Assembly (NCBI RefSeq): GCF_018380615.1
Contig: NZ_JAGYVZ010000002.1
Location: 124,001 to 188,000 of the forward strand
DNA from: Flavobacterium psychroterrae
Lineage (GTDB): Bacteria > Bacteroidota > Bacteroidia > Flavobacteriales > Flavobacteriaceae
Length of the DNA: 64,000 nt
Direction: 5' to 3'
Of this stretch, positions 17,498 through 26,281 are shown piece by piece. The number at the start of each line of letters is the position of its first letter. Position 1 is the first letter of the stretch. The notes under the pieces were generated by a model, which ran no database searches, was not told the origin of the DNA, and was given only the letters and a program-made list of their open reading frames with translations. The position numbers and the translations under genes are program-made.

Positions 17498-20068
17498 ATG
17501 AACGAATTTATGATTTACTTGCCAATTGTCATGGCAATTATAGGATTGCTTTTCATGGGAATAAAAAGGACTTGGGTTTTAAAACAAGATGCTGGCGATG
17601 GCAAAATGAAAGAGATTTCAGATTACATTTATGAAGGTGCTTTAGCCTTTTTAAAAGCCGAATATCGATTACTTACCTTTTTTGTAATTGGTGCAAGTTT
17701 AGTTTTAGCCGGAATTTCTTTTATTGTTCCTACTACACATATATTAATAGTGGTGGCTTTTATTTTCGGAGCATTTTTCTCGGCTTTAGCTGGAAATATG
17801 GGAATGAAAATAGCCACTAAAACAAACGTTAGAACTACGCAGGCAGCACGTACAAGTTTGCCGCAAGCCTTAAAAGTTTCTTTTGGCGGCGGAACCGTAA
17901 TGGGTTTAGGTGTTGCAGGTTTGGCGGTTTTAGGACTAACAGGATTTTTTATTATTTTTTTCCAGATATTCATGCATGGCGTTTGGACTTCATCTGAAGA
18001 CATGACCAAAGTTTTAGAAACTTTGGCAGGGTTTTCTCTTGGAGCAGAATCAATTGCTTTATTTGCCAGAGTTGGTGGCGGAATCTACACAAAAGCAGCC
18101 GATGTTGGTGCTGATTTAGTAGGTAAAATTGAAGCAGGAATTCCAGAAGATGATCCGCGTAATCCCGCAACAATTGCAGATAACGTAGGAGATAATGTTG
18201 GAGATGTTGCAGGAATGGGAGCCGATTTATTTGGCTCATATGTTGCAACAGTTTTGGCAGCAATGGTCTTAGGAAATTACGTAATCAAAGATATGGGCGG
18301 AAACATTCAGGATGTTTTTGGCGGAATTGGTCCAATTTTATTACCAATGGCAATTGCCGGTTTCGGAATCTTATTTTCGATTATTGGAACGACATTGGTG
18401 AAAATATCCGATGATAATGCCAAAGAAGCACAAGTACAAAAAGCATTAAATATAGGAAACTGGGTTTCGATTGTGTTAACTGCAATTGCCTGTTTCTTTT
18501 TAGTACGATATATGTTGCCGGAAACGATGCAAATGAGCTTTTTTGGAGAAGGTTCTAAAGATATTTCCTCAATGCGTGTTTTCTATGCCACTATAGTTGG
18601 TTTAGTAGTTGGTGGAGCTATTTCATCAGTCACAGAATATTATACAGGATTAGGTACAAAACCAGTTATGGCAATTGTACAAAAATCATCTACAGGAGCA
18701 GGTACAAATGTTATTGCAGGTTTGGCAACAGGAATGATTTCTACTTTTCCAACCGTAATTTTGTTTGCAGCTGCAATCTGGATTTCATACGCATTAGCAG
18801 GGTTTTACGGAGTGGCGCTGGCAGCTTCTGCAATGATGGCAACAACGGCAATGCAATTAGCAATTGATGCTTTTGGACCAATCTCTGACAACGCCGGAGG
18901 AATTGCCGAAATGAGCGAATTACCAAAAGAAGTGCGTACCAGAACAGATATTTTAGATTCAGTTGGAAATACAACAGCTGCTACCGGAAAAGGTTTTGCA
19001 ATTGCATCTGCAGCATTAACTTCATTAGCATTATTTGCAGCTTATGTAACTTTTACAGGAATCGACGGGATTAATATTTTCAAAGCACCGGTTTTAGCGA
19101 TGTTATTTGTGGGTGGAATGATTCCGGTAGTATTCTCGGCTTTAGCCATGAATTCTGTTGGAAAAGCGGCGATGGATATGGTTTACGAAGTGCGTCGTCA
19201 GTTTAAGGAAATTCCCGGAATTATGGAAGGAACCGGAAAACCTGAATACGGAAAATGTGTTGAAATCTCCACAAAAGCCGCTTTACGCGAAATGATGTTG
19301 CCTGGAATTCTAACAATAGGCTTTCCAATTGCGATTGTACTTTTAGGTAAATTAGTTTATGGAAGCAACAATCAATTAATTGCCGAAATGTTAGGCGGAT
19401 ATATGGCAGGAGTTACCGTTTCAGGAGTACTTTGGGCAGTTTTCCAAAACAACGCCGGAGGTGCTTGGGACAATGCAAAAAAATCTTTTGAAGCCGGAGT
19501 TCTAATCAACGGAGAAATGACATATAAAGGCTCTGATGCACATAAAGCAGCGGTAACCGGAGATACAGTTGGAGATCCGTTTAAAGATACTTCCGGACCA
19601 TCGATGAACATTTTAATTAAATTAACTTGTTTGATTGGTTTAGTAATTGCGCCTATTTTAGGCGAAGGTCATTCTTCTCAAGCAAATATTCCGCATTGTG
19701 GATTGCCTCCTAAAGAGATGAAGTGTTGCATGAAGAATGAAATGCATGCCGGAGGTGTTTCTAAATGTGGAGATTTATCCGGAATGACAAAAGATGAATG
19801 CATCACGATGTGCAAAGAAAAAGGTTGTACTGCCGAAGAAACTGCAAAATGTTTAGCACATTATGATACAAAAGGAAAATATACAAACCAAAGAACAGAT
19901 TGTTTTGATACAAGTAAATACGATAAAAACCGTGTTGAGGTAAATTTATCTACTACAAACGGCGTAACAGTAGGAACCGTAACTAAAACCGAAAACGGAA
20001 AAACAACTACAGAAGTTTATGAAGGAACAGAAGCTGAAGTAAAAGCAAAAATCGAAGCAGCGAAGTGA
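17498..20068 (+). CDS. hppA: K+-dependent membrane-bound ion-pumping pyrophosphatase with Cys-rich C-terminal extension
   Basis: This 856-residue integral membrane protein couples PPi hydrolysis to Na+ and/or H+ export. The substrate site is intact (DVGADLVGKIEAGIPEDDPRNPATIADNVGDNVGD, about residues 201-235). GNTTAATGKG has Ala where K+-independent enzymes have Lys, which places it in the K+-dependent class. The usual core ends near residue 725; after it comes a roughly 125-residue tail with nine Cys (about residues 733-800) and a KTTTEVYEGTEAEVKAKIE end. The tail is unusual for the family. Whether it pumps Na+ or H+ cannot be decided by eye. Confidence 0.95.
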   Translation: MNEFMIYLPIVMAIIGLLFMGIKRTWVLKQDAGDGKMKEISDYIYEGALAFLKAEYRLLTFFVIGASLVLAGISFIVPTTHILIVVAFIFGAFFSALAGNMGMKIATKTNVRTTQAARTSLPQALKVSFGGGTVMGLGVAGLAVLGLTGFFIIFFQIFMHGVWTSSEDMTKVLETLAGFSLGAESIALFARVGGGIYTKAADVGADLVGKIEAGIPEDDPRNPATIADNVGDNVGDVAGMGADLFGSYVATVLAAMVLGNYVIKDMGGNIQDVFGGIGPILLPMAIAGFGILFSIIGTTLVKISDDNAKEAQVQKALNIGNWVSIVLTAIACFFLVRYMLPETMQMSFFGEGSKDISSMRVFYATIVGLVVGGAISSVTEYYTGLGTKPVMAIVQKSSTGAGTNVIAGLATGMISTFPTVILFAAAIWISYALAGFYGVALAASAMMATTAMQLAIDAFGPISDNAGGIAEMSELPKEVRTRTDILDSVGNTTAATGKGFAIASAALTSLALFAAYVTFTGIDGINIFKAPVLAMLFVGGMIPVVFSALAMNSVGKAAMDMVYEVRRQFKEIPGIMEGTGKPEYGKCVEISTKAALREMMLPGILTIGFPIAIVLLGKLVYGSNNQLIAEMLGGYMAGVTVSGVLWAVFQNNAGGAWDNAKKSFEAGVLINGEMTYKGSDAHKAAVTGDTVGDPFKDTSGPSMNILIKLTCLIGLVIAPILGEGHSSQANIPHCGLPPKEMKCCMKNEMHAGGVSKCGDLSGMTKDECITMCKEKGCTAEETAKCLAHYDTKGKYTNQRTDCFDTSKYDKNRVEVNLSTTNGVTVGTVTKTENGKTTTEVYEGTEAEVKAKIEAAK

Positions 20069-20085
20069 TTTAACGATCCATTTAT

Positions 20086-20112
20086 CCTAACAGGTTTTCA
20101 AAATCTGTTAGG
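20086..20112. repeat. CCTAACAGG-type hairpin
   Basis: CCTAACAGGTTTT pairs with AAATCTGTTAGG. Related hairpins stand at 16017-16050, 60481-60507 and 61612-61636. Confidence 0.75.
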
Positions 20113-20132
20113 AAAAGTCAAACAGTAATAAA

Positions 20133-20165
20133 AAATGCCTCTAAAATTTTAGAGGCATTTTTTTA
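20133..20165. terminator. Bidirectional terminator between hppA and the small antitoxin-like gene
   Basis: AAATGCCTCTAAAATTTTAGAGGCATTT is an almost perfect palindrome (20133-20160) followed by a T-run, with an A-run before it. It can end the convergent transcripts from both sides. Confidence 0.9.
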
Positions 20166-20336
20166 TTACTTTAATTCGGGCATTGGATAATGTATTTCTT
20201 CATATTTCTCTATGAGTGTCACTAAAGCATCTAATTCTTTAGCCTCGTTTGTATTTGGTTTAGCCTCAAAAAGAATATTTACTCTTGATAAAGCTAAATC
20301 GTAATCCTGCTCTGTTTTAATTGATATAATTTCCAT
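20166..20336 (-). CDS. Orphan HigA-like antitoxin N-terminal domain, 56 residues
   Basis: From ATG 20336 the frame reads MEIISIKTEQDYDLALSRVN, then NTNEAKELDALVTLIEKYE and ends HYPMPELK. This is the N-terminal segment of the COG5499/HigA-type antitoxin family (the xxYxxAL...LF...p.gT.e..ELe.L..LvexYE..h.P pattern). The family normally continues with a helix-turn-helix domain, which is absent here. No HigB-like toxin is adjacent. It could be a decayed antitoxin or one of the short single-domain forms common in Bacteroidota. The stop codon touches the palindromic terminator. Confidence 0.75.
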   Translation of the reverse strand: MEIISIKTEQDYDLALSRVNILFEAKPNTNEAKELDALVTLIEKYEEIHYPMPELK

Positions 20337-20362
20337 TTCTATAATTTTAAATTGTAATATCT

Positions 20363-20662
20363 CTATCCCTTCATTGCTCCCATTGCGCTGCGCATTCCCA
20401 TACCGTATAATAAAATACCTGCAAAGAAAAGAGCAAGTAAAAGTGCAATAATTAAATTAATCAATCCTATAATCCATGTTTTTTTTATTTTTGTTTTTCT
20501 GCTTAAATAAAAAACATAACATTGAATGAGAAAATAAACAAACAATGGTATCCAAAAACACATTTCAAATGCCCGATTGTCAGTTATAAAAATGGCTAGA
20601 GATACAGCAATAATACAAGATACAAGGCTGATTACAAATATTCTGGTTTTAGTTATAGACAT
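20363..20662 (-). CDS. Hypothetical small membrane protein
   Basis: The 99-residue protein has three predicted membrane spans (about residues 8-26, 33-52 and 64-88), with a short basic cytoplasmic loop (SRKTKIKK) between spans two and three and a Met/Gly-rich end. I do not recognise the family. It lies 26 bases upstream of the small antitoxin-like gene on the same strand and may share its transcript. The terminator of the kinase gene lies just upstream, so the gene probably has its own promoter. Confidence 0.7.
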   Translation of the reverse strand: MSITKTRIFVISLVSCIIAVSLAIFITDNRAFEMCFWIPLFVYFLIQCYVFYLSRKTKIKKTWIIGLINLIIALLLALFFAGILLYGMGMRSAMGAMKG

Positions 20663-20682
20663 AATAATAGAGTTTAAAATAA

Positions 20683-20707
20683 AAAATCCCGACAGAATCA
20701 GGATTTT
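20683..20707 (-). terminator. Terminator after the deoxynucleoside kinase gene
   Basis: On the minus strand AAAATCC pairs with GGATTTT and is followed by a T-rich run. Confidence 0.7.
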
Positions 20708-20742
20708 GAGTTATATGGTTTTTATGAATTAAGAATTTGTTT

Positions 20743-21357
20743 CTAAAACAATCCATTTAATTCCGCATCAATTCTATTAATTATATTTCCTAAATCTTCC
20801 GGATTATCTACAAAATTAATGTTATCAACATCAATAATTAATAATTTTCCTTTACTGTAAGTCTGAACCCAGGCTTCGTATCTTTCGTTCAAACGGCTTA
20901 AATAATCGATAGAAATAGAGTTTTCATATTCTCGTCCGCGTTTGTGAATTTGCCCGACAAGATTAGGAATAGAACTTCTTAAATAAATCAATAAATCAGG
21001 AGCTTTAACCAATGATTCCATTAATTCAAAAAGAGAAGTATAATTTTCGAAATCACGGCTCGTCATTAATCCCATTGAATATAAGTTGGGAGCAAAAATA
21101 TAAGCATCTTCATAAATCGTTCGATCCTGAATAATTTTCTTACCGCTTTCACGAATCTGCAATACCTGACGGAAACGGCTGTTCAGGAAATAAATCTGCA
21201 AATTAAACGACCAACGTTCCATTTGATGGTAAAAATCATCTAAATACGGATTGTCAACGACATCTTCATAATGAGGTTCCCATTTAAAATGTTTGGCTAA
21301 TAATTTAGTCAGAGTTGTTTTTCCAGCTCCTATATTTCCTGCTATTGCTATGTGCAT
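20743..21357 (-). CDS. Deoxynucleoside kinase
   Basis: The 204-residue P-loop kinase of the dNK family has the Walker A motif GNIGAGKTTL, the DRTIYEDAYIFA segment (DRS-like catalytic Asp-Arg) and the RGREYE lid. It phosphorylates a deoxynucleoside (dA/dG or dC type) in salvage; the specificity is not readable. The start codon overlaps the upstream stop codon (TAATG on the minus strand), so its translation is probably coupled to the preceding gene. Confidence 0.93.
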   Translation of the reverse strand: MHIAIAGNIGAGKTTLTKLLAKHFKWEPHYEDVVDNPYLDDFYHQMERWSFNLQIYFLNSRFRQVLQIRESGKKIIQDRTIYEDAYIFAPNLYSMGLMTSRDFENYTSLFELMESLVKAPDLLIYLRSSIPNLVGQIHKRGREYENSISIDYLSRLNERYEAWVQTYSKGKLLIIDVDNINFVDNPEDLGNIINRIDAELNGLF

Positions 21358-22169
21358 TACGGTGTTACGATTTTATAATTTGTTATTTCTTTAGCTGTAA
21401 AAATAGATAAAATTTGGTCTTTGTAGCAGAATTTATCAAACGATTTTTCTAAAATTTCAATTTGAGAAAATGCATTTGAATTTGTACTTGTAATGTCTTT
21501 AAAATACAACAAATTAGCTTTGCTGAAAAGATATTGATGGTTGTTAATTATCTCGATGGAATCAAAATCAGAAACCTTTCCTAAAGAAGTTGTTTTTCCG
21601 AAAATATCACAGGAAAACCAGTTGTTTTTTTTATCAATCCAATAAAAAGTATTAAAATCAGTCTGGTAATATTTTATGGTTTCTATTAATGGAGTTGAAA
21701 CCGTTTTGTACTCGTTTTTGAGATAATCAAAAAGGCTAATTTGCTGGTTTAATGCATTGTAAATCCAAAGTTGGTTTTGTGTTGACATTCCGATTGCTGA
21801 AACTACAATTGGCGTATTATTTAAGGAAAAATTAATTTCAGTGATTTTATTCAGTTGATTGTCTAATAAAACTACGGTATTAAAATCTTCGTAAAACAAA
21901 ACTATTTTAAGCGGATTTTGCAAATCGACTTTAGTAATGTTTCCTAATGAGACATTTTTATATTCAAAAATCTCTTTTCCTTTAATTTTACTAAAGACAT
22001 TGTTTTTTATCTGATAACAAAATCCAAAAGAATCATAACCTAAAAATTCATCAGCATCAATTGTAAAATGAGAAACTGAAGGCACTGTTCTTTGACTTTG
22101 TGAAAATACAGCCGAAAAAGAACAGCAAATAAATAAAAGATATAAAAAAAAAGATGCCGTTTTACTCAT
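21357..22169 (-). CDS. Secreted hypothetical protein, probably a beta-propeller
   Basis: The 270-residue protein has a signal peptide (about residues 1-23, ending AVFSQ). Repeated short beta patterns follow, such as VVLLDNQLNKITEINFSL, LWIYNALNQQISLFDYLKNEY and FYWIDKKNNWFSCDIFGK. They recall a degenerate WD/YWTD-like propeller. No catalytic motif is seen. The gene is coupled to the deoxynucleoside kinase by a one-base overlap, a gene pair that I believe is conserved in Flavobacteria, although the functional link is unclear. Confidence 0.75.
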   Translation of the reverse strand: MSKTASFFLYLLFICCSFSAVFSQSQRTVPSVSHFTIDADEFLGYDSFGFCYQIKNNVFSKIKGKEIFEYKNVSLGNITKVDLQNPLKIVLFYEDFNTVVLLDNQLNKITEINFSLNNTPIVVSAIGMSTQNQLWIYNALNQQISLFDYLKNEYKTVSTPLIETIKYYQTDFNTFYWIDKKNNWFSCDIFGKTTSLGKVSDFDSIEIINNHQYLFSKANLLYFKDITSTNSNAFSQIEILEKSFDKFCYKDQILSIFTAKEITNYKIVTP

Positions 22170-22391
22170 TAGAATTGTGTTTCTGAAGAGCCAAATTACA
22201 AAAAACTAAAGTAGTAATCGCGAAATGCCGGAGAATTAGTCGTTAATCTATTTATATCCTAATAGTCTAAGTAATAGTCGATTTTGTCTATATCTTATAG
22301 GTATTGATATATTTAACTTTCGGGATTTTAAAATAAACAATACATTTGAGTATAAGTTTTATTGAATTAACTCAATTTTAAAGAAAACGCG

Positions 22392-23297
22392 ATGAAAAAA
22401 ATAATCTATTATATATCCTTAATGCTTGTATTTACTCAAATGCAGGCACAAAAGGACTTTCAGGGAATGGCTGTTTACGAAACAAAAACCCAAGCACCAA
22501 AATTTGAAGGCATGAAAGGAAATCGGGATATTACGCCGGAAATGCAGAAAAATATCGAAGAGCGAATGAAAAAAATGCTCGAAAAAACGTTTATCCTGAA
22601 TTTTGATAAATCGGCTTCAATATATAAAGAAGAAGAAAAACTGGAAACTCCCGGACAACAAGGCGGGGGAATGCGTGTTATGATGAACTCCTTTATGGGC
22701 GGTGGCGGAACTTTTTATAAGGATGTAAAAACCAAATCCTATACAGTTGACAAGGAATTTATGGGAAAAGAATTTCTTGTGATAGATTCTTTGCCGAAGT
22801 TAAACTGGAAAATGGAATCTGAAACCAAACAAATTGGCGGTTATACATGTTATAAAGCAACGGCGGTAAAAGAAGCCAGTAAAACTGATTTCAGAAACTT
22901 CAGACCTAAAAATAATGACAATAAAAAACCTGAAGAGAAAAAAGAAGATGTAAAGAAAACTTCGGGAGAAACGAAAACCAACTTCGAGGATAATTTTGAA
23001 ATGCCAAAAGAAGTAACAATTACAGCTTGGTATTCGCCGGAGATTCCAGTAAATCAGGGGCCTGAAAATTATTGGGGATTACCGGGTTTAATTTTAGAAG
23101 TAAATGACGGAAGAACAACCATTTTATGTTCAAAAATTGTTTTGAATGCAAAAGAAAAAGTTGAGATAAAACCATCTAAAAAAGGAAAAGTAATTTCTCA
23201 AAAAGATTATGATGACACTGTAATTAAAAAAATGGAAGAATTTAGAGAAATGAATCGTGGTCGTGCAGGTGGACCGCCACCAATGATGGGAAGATAA
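22392..23297 (+). CDS. GLPGLI family secreted protein
   Basis: The 301-residue protein has a signal peptide (ending MQAQ), a central SETKQIGGYTCYKATA region, the motif AWYSPEIPVNQGPENYWGLPGLILEV that defines the GLPGLI family, and a basic/Gly-rich end (RGRAGGPPPMMGR). The family occurs in Bacteroidota next to TonB-linked outer-membrane barrels, as here. Its role is unknown; it is likely an envelope protein working with the receptor encoded 102 bases downstream. A TACATTTG box at 22341-22348 is a candidate -7 element. Confidence 0.9.
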   Translation: MKKIIYYISLMLVFTQMQAQKDFQGMAVYETKTQAPKFEGMKGNRDITPEMQKNIEERMKKMLEKTFILNFDKSASIYKEEEKLETPGQQGGGMRVMMNSFMGGGGTFYKDVKTKSYTVDKEFMGKEFLVIDSLPKLNWKMESETKQIGGYTCYKATAVKEASKTDFRNFRPKNNDNKKPEEKKEDVKKTSGETKTNFEDNFEMPKEVTITAWYSPEIPVNQGPENYWGLPGLILEVNDGRTTILCSKIVLNAKEKVEIKPSKKGKVISQKDYDDTVIKKMEEFREMNRGRAGGPPPMMGR

Positions 23298-23399
23298 GAA
23301 TTCATAAAATTCCAATTTTCAATTTTCAATTTTCAAATTCCAAATTCCAATTGCTTCGCCTGTTGTTATTGCTCGGGTTTAAATTCCAATCTTTTTAAA
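23298..23399. repeat. CAATTTTCAA short tandem repeat between GLPGLI and receptor genes
   Basis: The gap contains repeated AATTTTC / AAATTCC units (23308-23352) followed by an unrelated stretch. It looks like a low-complexity intergenic repeat and shows no terminator, so the two genes may be co-transcribed. Confidence 0.45.
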
Positions 23400-26087
23400 A
23401 TGAACAAAATACTTTGTTTCGTAGCCTTTTTATTGACTTCTGTTTCCTTTTCTCAAAGTGTTCGTTTTGATGGTTTTATTCAGGACGAACAAAAAAATCC
23501 GTTGGAAATGGCCAATATTATGGCGGTTAACAATTCCACAAAAGCAATGGATTCATACGGAATCACGAATGATAAAGGGAAATTTCAGTTAACTTTAAAA
23601 CCTAATACTTCTTACTCTATCAAAGTAAGTTATCTGGGCATGAAATCGAAAGAAATTTTGGTTGCTACACAAACTTCAAATATCGTTCAGAACATTGTTA
23701 TGGATGATACCGGAATTGAACTTGAAGGCGTTGAGATTGTTCGTGAAATGCCTGTTTCTATAAAAGGTGATACTATTGTATATAATGCCGATTCGTTTAA
23801 ATCCGGAACAGAAAAAAAACTGGAAGATATCCTGAAAAAATTACCAGGCGTTGAGGTGAATGCCGATGGAGAAATTGAAGTTGAAGGAAAAAAAGTGAGT
23901 AAATTAATGGTCGAAGGCAAAGATTTTTTTGACGGAGATACGAAACTCGGCGTTAAAAATATTCCAGCTGATGCAATTGATAAAATTCAGGTTTTAAGAA
24001 ATTACAATGAAGTTGGCGCATTAAAAGGTTTAGAAAACGATCAGGATAATGTGGCGATGAATATTAAGCTGAAAGATGGTAAAAAGAACTTTTGGTTTGG
24101 AGATGTAACCGCCGGCACCGGAGTTGGAGAACTTGACAGCCGTTATATTATTAATCCGAAATTGTTTTATTACAGTCCAAGATACAGTATTAATTTAATT
24201 ACCAATTTTAATAATATTGGCGAATTACCCTTAACGGCTCAGGATTATTTTAAGTTCACGGGAGGATTTAAAAATATGATGAAAAAAGGCGGAAGTAATT
24301 TTAATGTTTCATCAAATGATTTAGGGATTTCGATTTTAAGAAACAATCGCGCCAAGGAAATTGAAACGAAATTTGGAGCGACAAATTTTGCTTATTCGGT
24401 TACCAAAAAATGGAATATTAGTGGCTTCGGGATATTATCGACTTCAAAAACAGATTTGGAAACAAAATCTCAAACTACGATTTTAGATTCCGGAGATCAA
24501 CAAAAACGTGATGAAGAAACGCATCAAAAAAATAACCTGGGACTTTTTAAATTGAGTTCGACTTATAAACCAAATGACAAATTTCAATTTGATTACGACA
24601 TCTTAACAAAACTGTCCAAACAAAATGAAGATACAGAATTGCTGCGTGAATCGGTTGTGAGTAATGTTTCGAATTTAGAAACAATTTTGACCAATAAAAA
24701 ACAAGATCCAACATCCATAAATCAAAACCTGAGTTTGTATTATACACAAAGCGACAAGAATATTTTTGCTTTTGAAATGCAGCATTTGTATCAGGATGAA
24801 AACCCATTTTATAACGCAAATTTACGTACTCAGCCTTTTAGTTTGGCGGGTTATACTTCAGGACAAGAAAGAAATGACCTGAATCAGGATCGATTTGTGA
24901 AAACGAATAAGTTAGATGCAAAACTGGATTACTATTATATGGTAACGCCAAAAAGCAATATCAATATTACGTTAGGAAATACATATTCATATCAGGATTT
25001 TAATTCTCATATTTTTCAAATGTTAGATAACGGAGATAAAAATGACCTGAATAGTGCCGAAAATAATAACAACGTCAATTATAATTTTAATGATGTGTTT
25101 TTAGGGTTTCATTACAAAATCTTATCGGGTAAATTTACCTTAACTCCGGGTGTCAGCGTGCATTCGTACACAATGAAAAACACACAATTAGCAACAGATT
25201 ATTCGCAGAATTTCGCGAAAGTATTACCTGATTTTTTTGCTTTATATCAAATCAAAAAAGCTGAAACGCTGACTTATAATTTTTCATTGTCAAATGATTT
25301 TACAGATATTAATCAATTGGCTTCAGGTTATGTTTTATCAGATTACAGTAGTTTGTTTCGCGGAAATCGTTTGCTTGAAAATGCAACATCGCAAGTACAT
25401 TCGCTCAGTTATTTTAAATATAATATGTTCAATTTTGAGAACATTTTTGCCAATGCAACGTATACTAAAAAAGTTGACGCAATTAAAACCAAAGCCGATT
25501 TTGAAGGAATTAACCAATCTTCGACGCCTTATAATTCAAATCTGGCAGATGAAACTTTTACCGGAATGGGCAATTACGGACGTTCTTTTTTAAAAAATTA
25601 TAAAGCTTCGGTTAATGCCACTTTCAATTGGTCAAAATTCAACAATATCCAAAATGAAGTATTGGCAACCACAGAAAGTTTTAGTCAAAGTTATACGGTA
25701 AAAGCTTCAACAAATTATAAAGGATTGCCTAATATTGAGTTTGGTTATAATGCTTTGATTAACAAATATAGCGGTTCAACGTATTATACAGATAAACCTT
25801 TTGCAAGATTAGATTACTATTTTCTGGACAGCTTTGCGTTTGTTTTAGAATATGAGTTTTACCATTATTACAATGGCAACAAAACGGTCAATAACGAATA
25901 TGATTTTTTAAGCGCCAGTTTAATTTATCAAAAAAAAGACAGCAAATGGGAATACAAAATAGCGGCTACCAACTTACTAAATACCAAATATCTTAATGAT
26001 GACAGTTTCTCGCAGTTTTCTACAAGAGTTTCTCAGTATACCGTGCAGCCACGTTACATCATGTTTTCGATGAAATATAATTTATAG
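23400..26087 (+). CDS. TonB-dependent receptor-like outer membrane beta-barrel protein
   Basis: The 895-residue protein has a signal peptide (ending SVSFSQ), a carboxypeptidase-regulatory-like domain (about residues 20-105, FDGFIQDEQKNPLEMANIMAVN, GKFQL), a plug-like domain (GDTIVYNADSFKSGTEKKLEDILKKLPGVEV, then GVKNIPADAIDKIQVLRNY) and a barrel of about 650 residues ending MFSMKYNL. It belongs to the outer-membrane beta-barrel family that accompanies GLPGLI proteins. The ligand is unknown. A 38-base perfect palindrome just after the stop is the likely terminator. Confidence 0.88.
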   Translation: MNKILCFVAFLLTSVSFSQSVRFDGFIQDEQKNPLEMANIMAVNNSTKAMDSYGITNDKGKFQLTLKPNTSYSIKVSYLGMKSKEILVATQTSNIVQNIVMDDTGIELEGVEIVREMPVSIKGDTIVYNADSFKSGTEKKLEDILKKLPGVEVNADGEIEVEGKKVSKLMVEGKDFFDGDTKLGVKNIPADAIDKIQVLRNYNEVGALKGLENDQDNVAMNIKLKDGKKNFWFGDVTAGTGVGELDSRYIINPKLFYYSPRYSINLITNFNNIGELPLTAQDYFKFTGGFKNMMKKGGSNFNVSSNDLGISILRNNRAKEIETKFGATNFAYSVTKKWNISGFGILSTSKTDLETKSQTTILDSGDQQKRDEETHQKNNLGLFKLSSTYKPNDKFQFDYDILTKLSKQNEDTELLRESVVSNVSNLETILTNKKQDPTSINQNLSLYYTQSDKNIFAFEMQHLYQDENPFYNANLRTQPFSLAGYTSGQERNDLNQDRFVKTNKLDAKLDYYYMVTPKSNINITLGNTYSYQDFNSHIFQMLDNGDKNDLNSAENNNNVNYNFNDVFLGFHYKILSGKFTLTPGVSVHSYTMKNTQLATDYSQNFAKVLPDFFALYQIKKAETLTYNFSLSNDFTDINQLASGYVLSDYSSLFRGNRLLENATSQVHSLSYFKYNMFNFENIFANATYTKKVDAIKTKADFEGINQSSTPYNSNLADETFTGMGNYGRSFLKNYKASVNATFNWSKFNNIQNEVLATTESFSQSYTVKASTNYKGLPNIEFGYNALINKYSGSTYYTDKPFARLDYYFLDSFAFVLEYEFYHYYNGNKTVNNEYDFLSASLIYQKKDSKWEYKIAATNLLNTKYLNDDSFSQFSTRVSQYTVQPRYIMFSMKYNL

Positions 26088-26112
26088 TGACCCGTTTTGG
26101 TGTAATTATTTT

Positions 26113-26150
26113 AAACAGATAGTCCCGATAGCTATCGGGACTATCTGTTT
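26113..26150 (+). terminator. 38-bp perfect palindrome, likely terminator
   Basis: AAACAGATAGTCCCGATAGC is followed at once by its full complement (18 further bases of the 38-base palindrome), centred on AGCT in TCCCGATAGCTATCGGGA. The core is a palindrome common in Bacteroidota genomes. The flanks have no long T-run, so termination is plausible but not certain. Confidence 0.75.
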
Positions 26151-26281
26151 AATTGAACTTTTATTAGTTACATCCAACGGTTATAGTATATATTAAGTAT
26201 CTATTTCGAATTTTAAGAGACTTGGTTTTGATAATAATCGAATATCTTTACGTTTAATATTAACAAGCCAAAATTTATATT

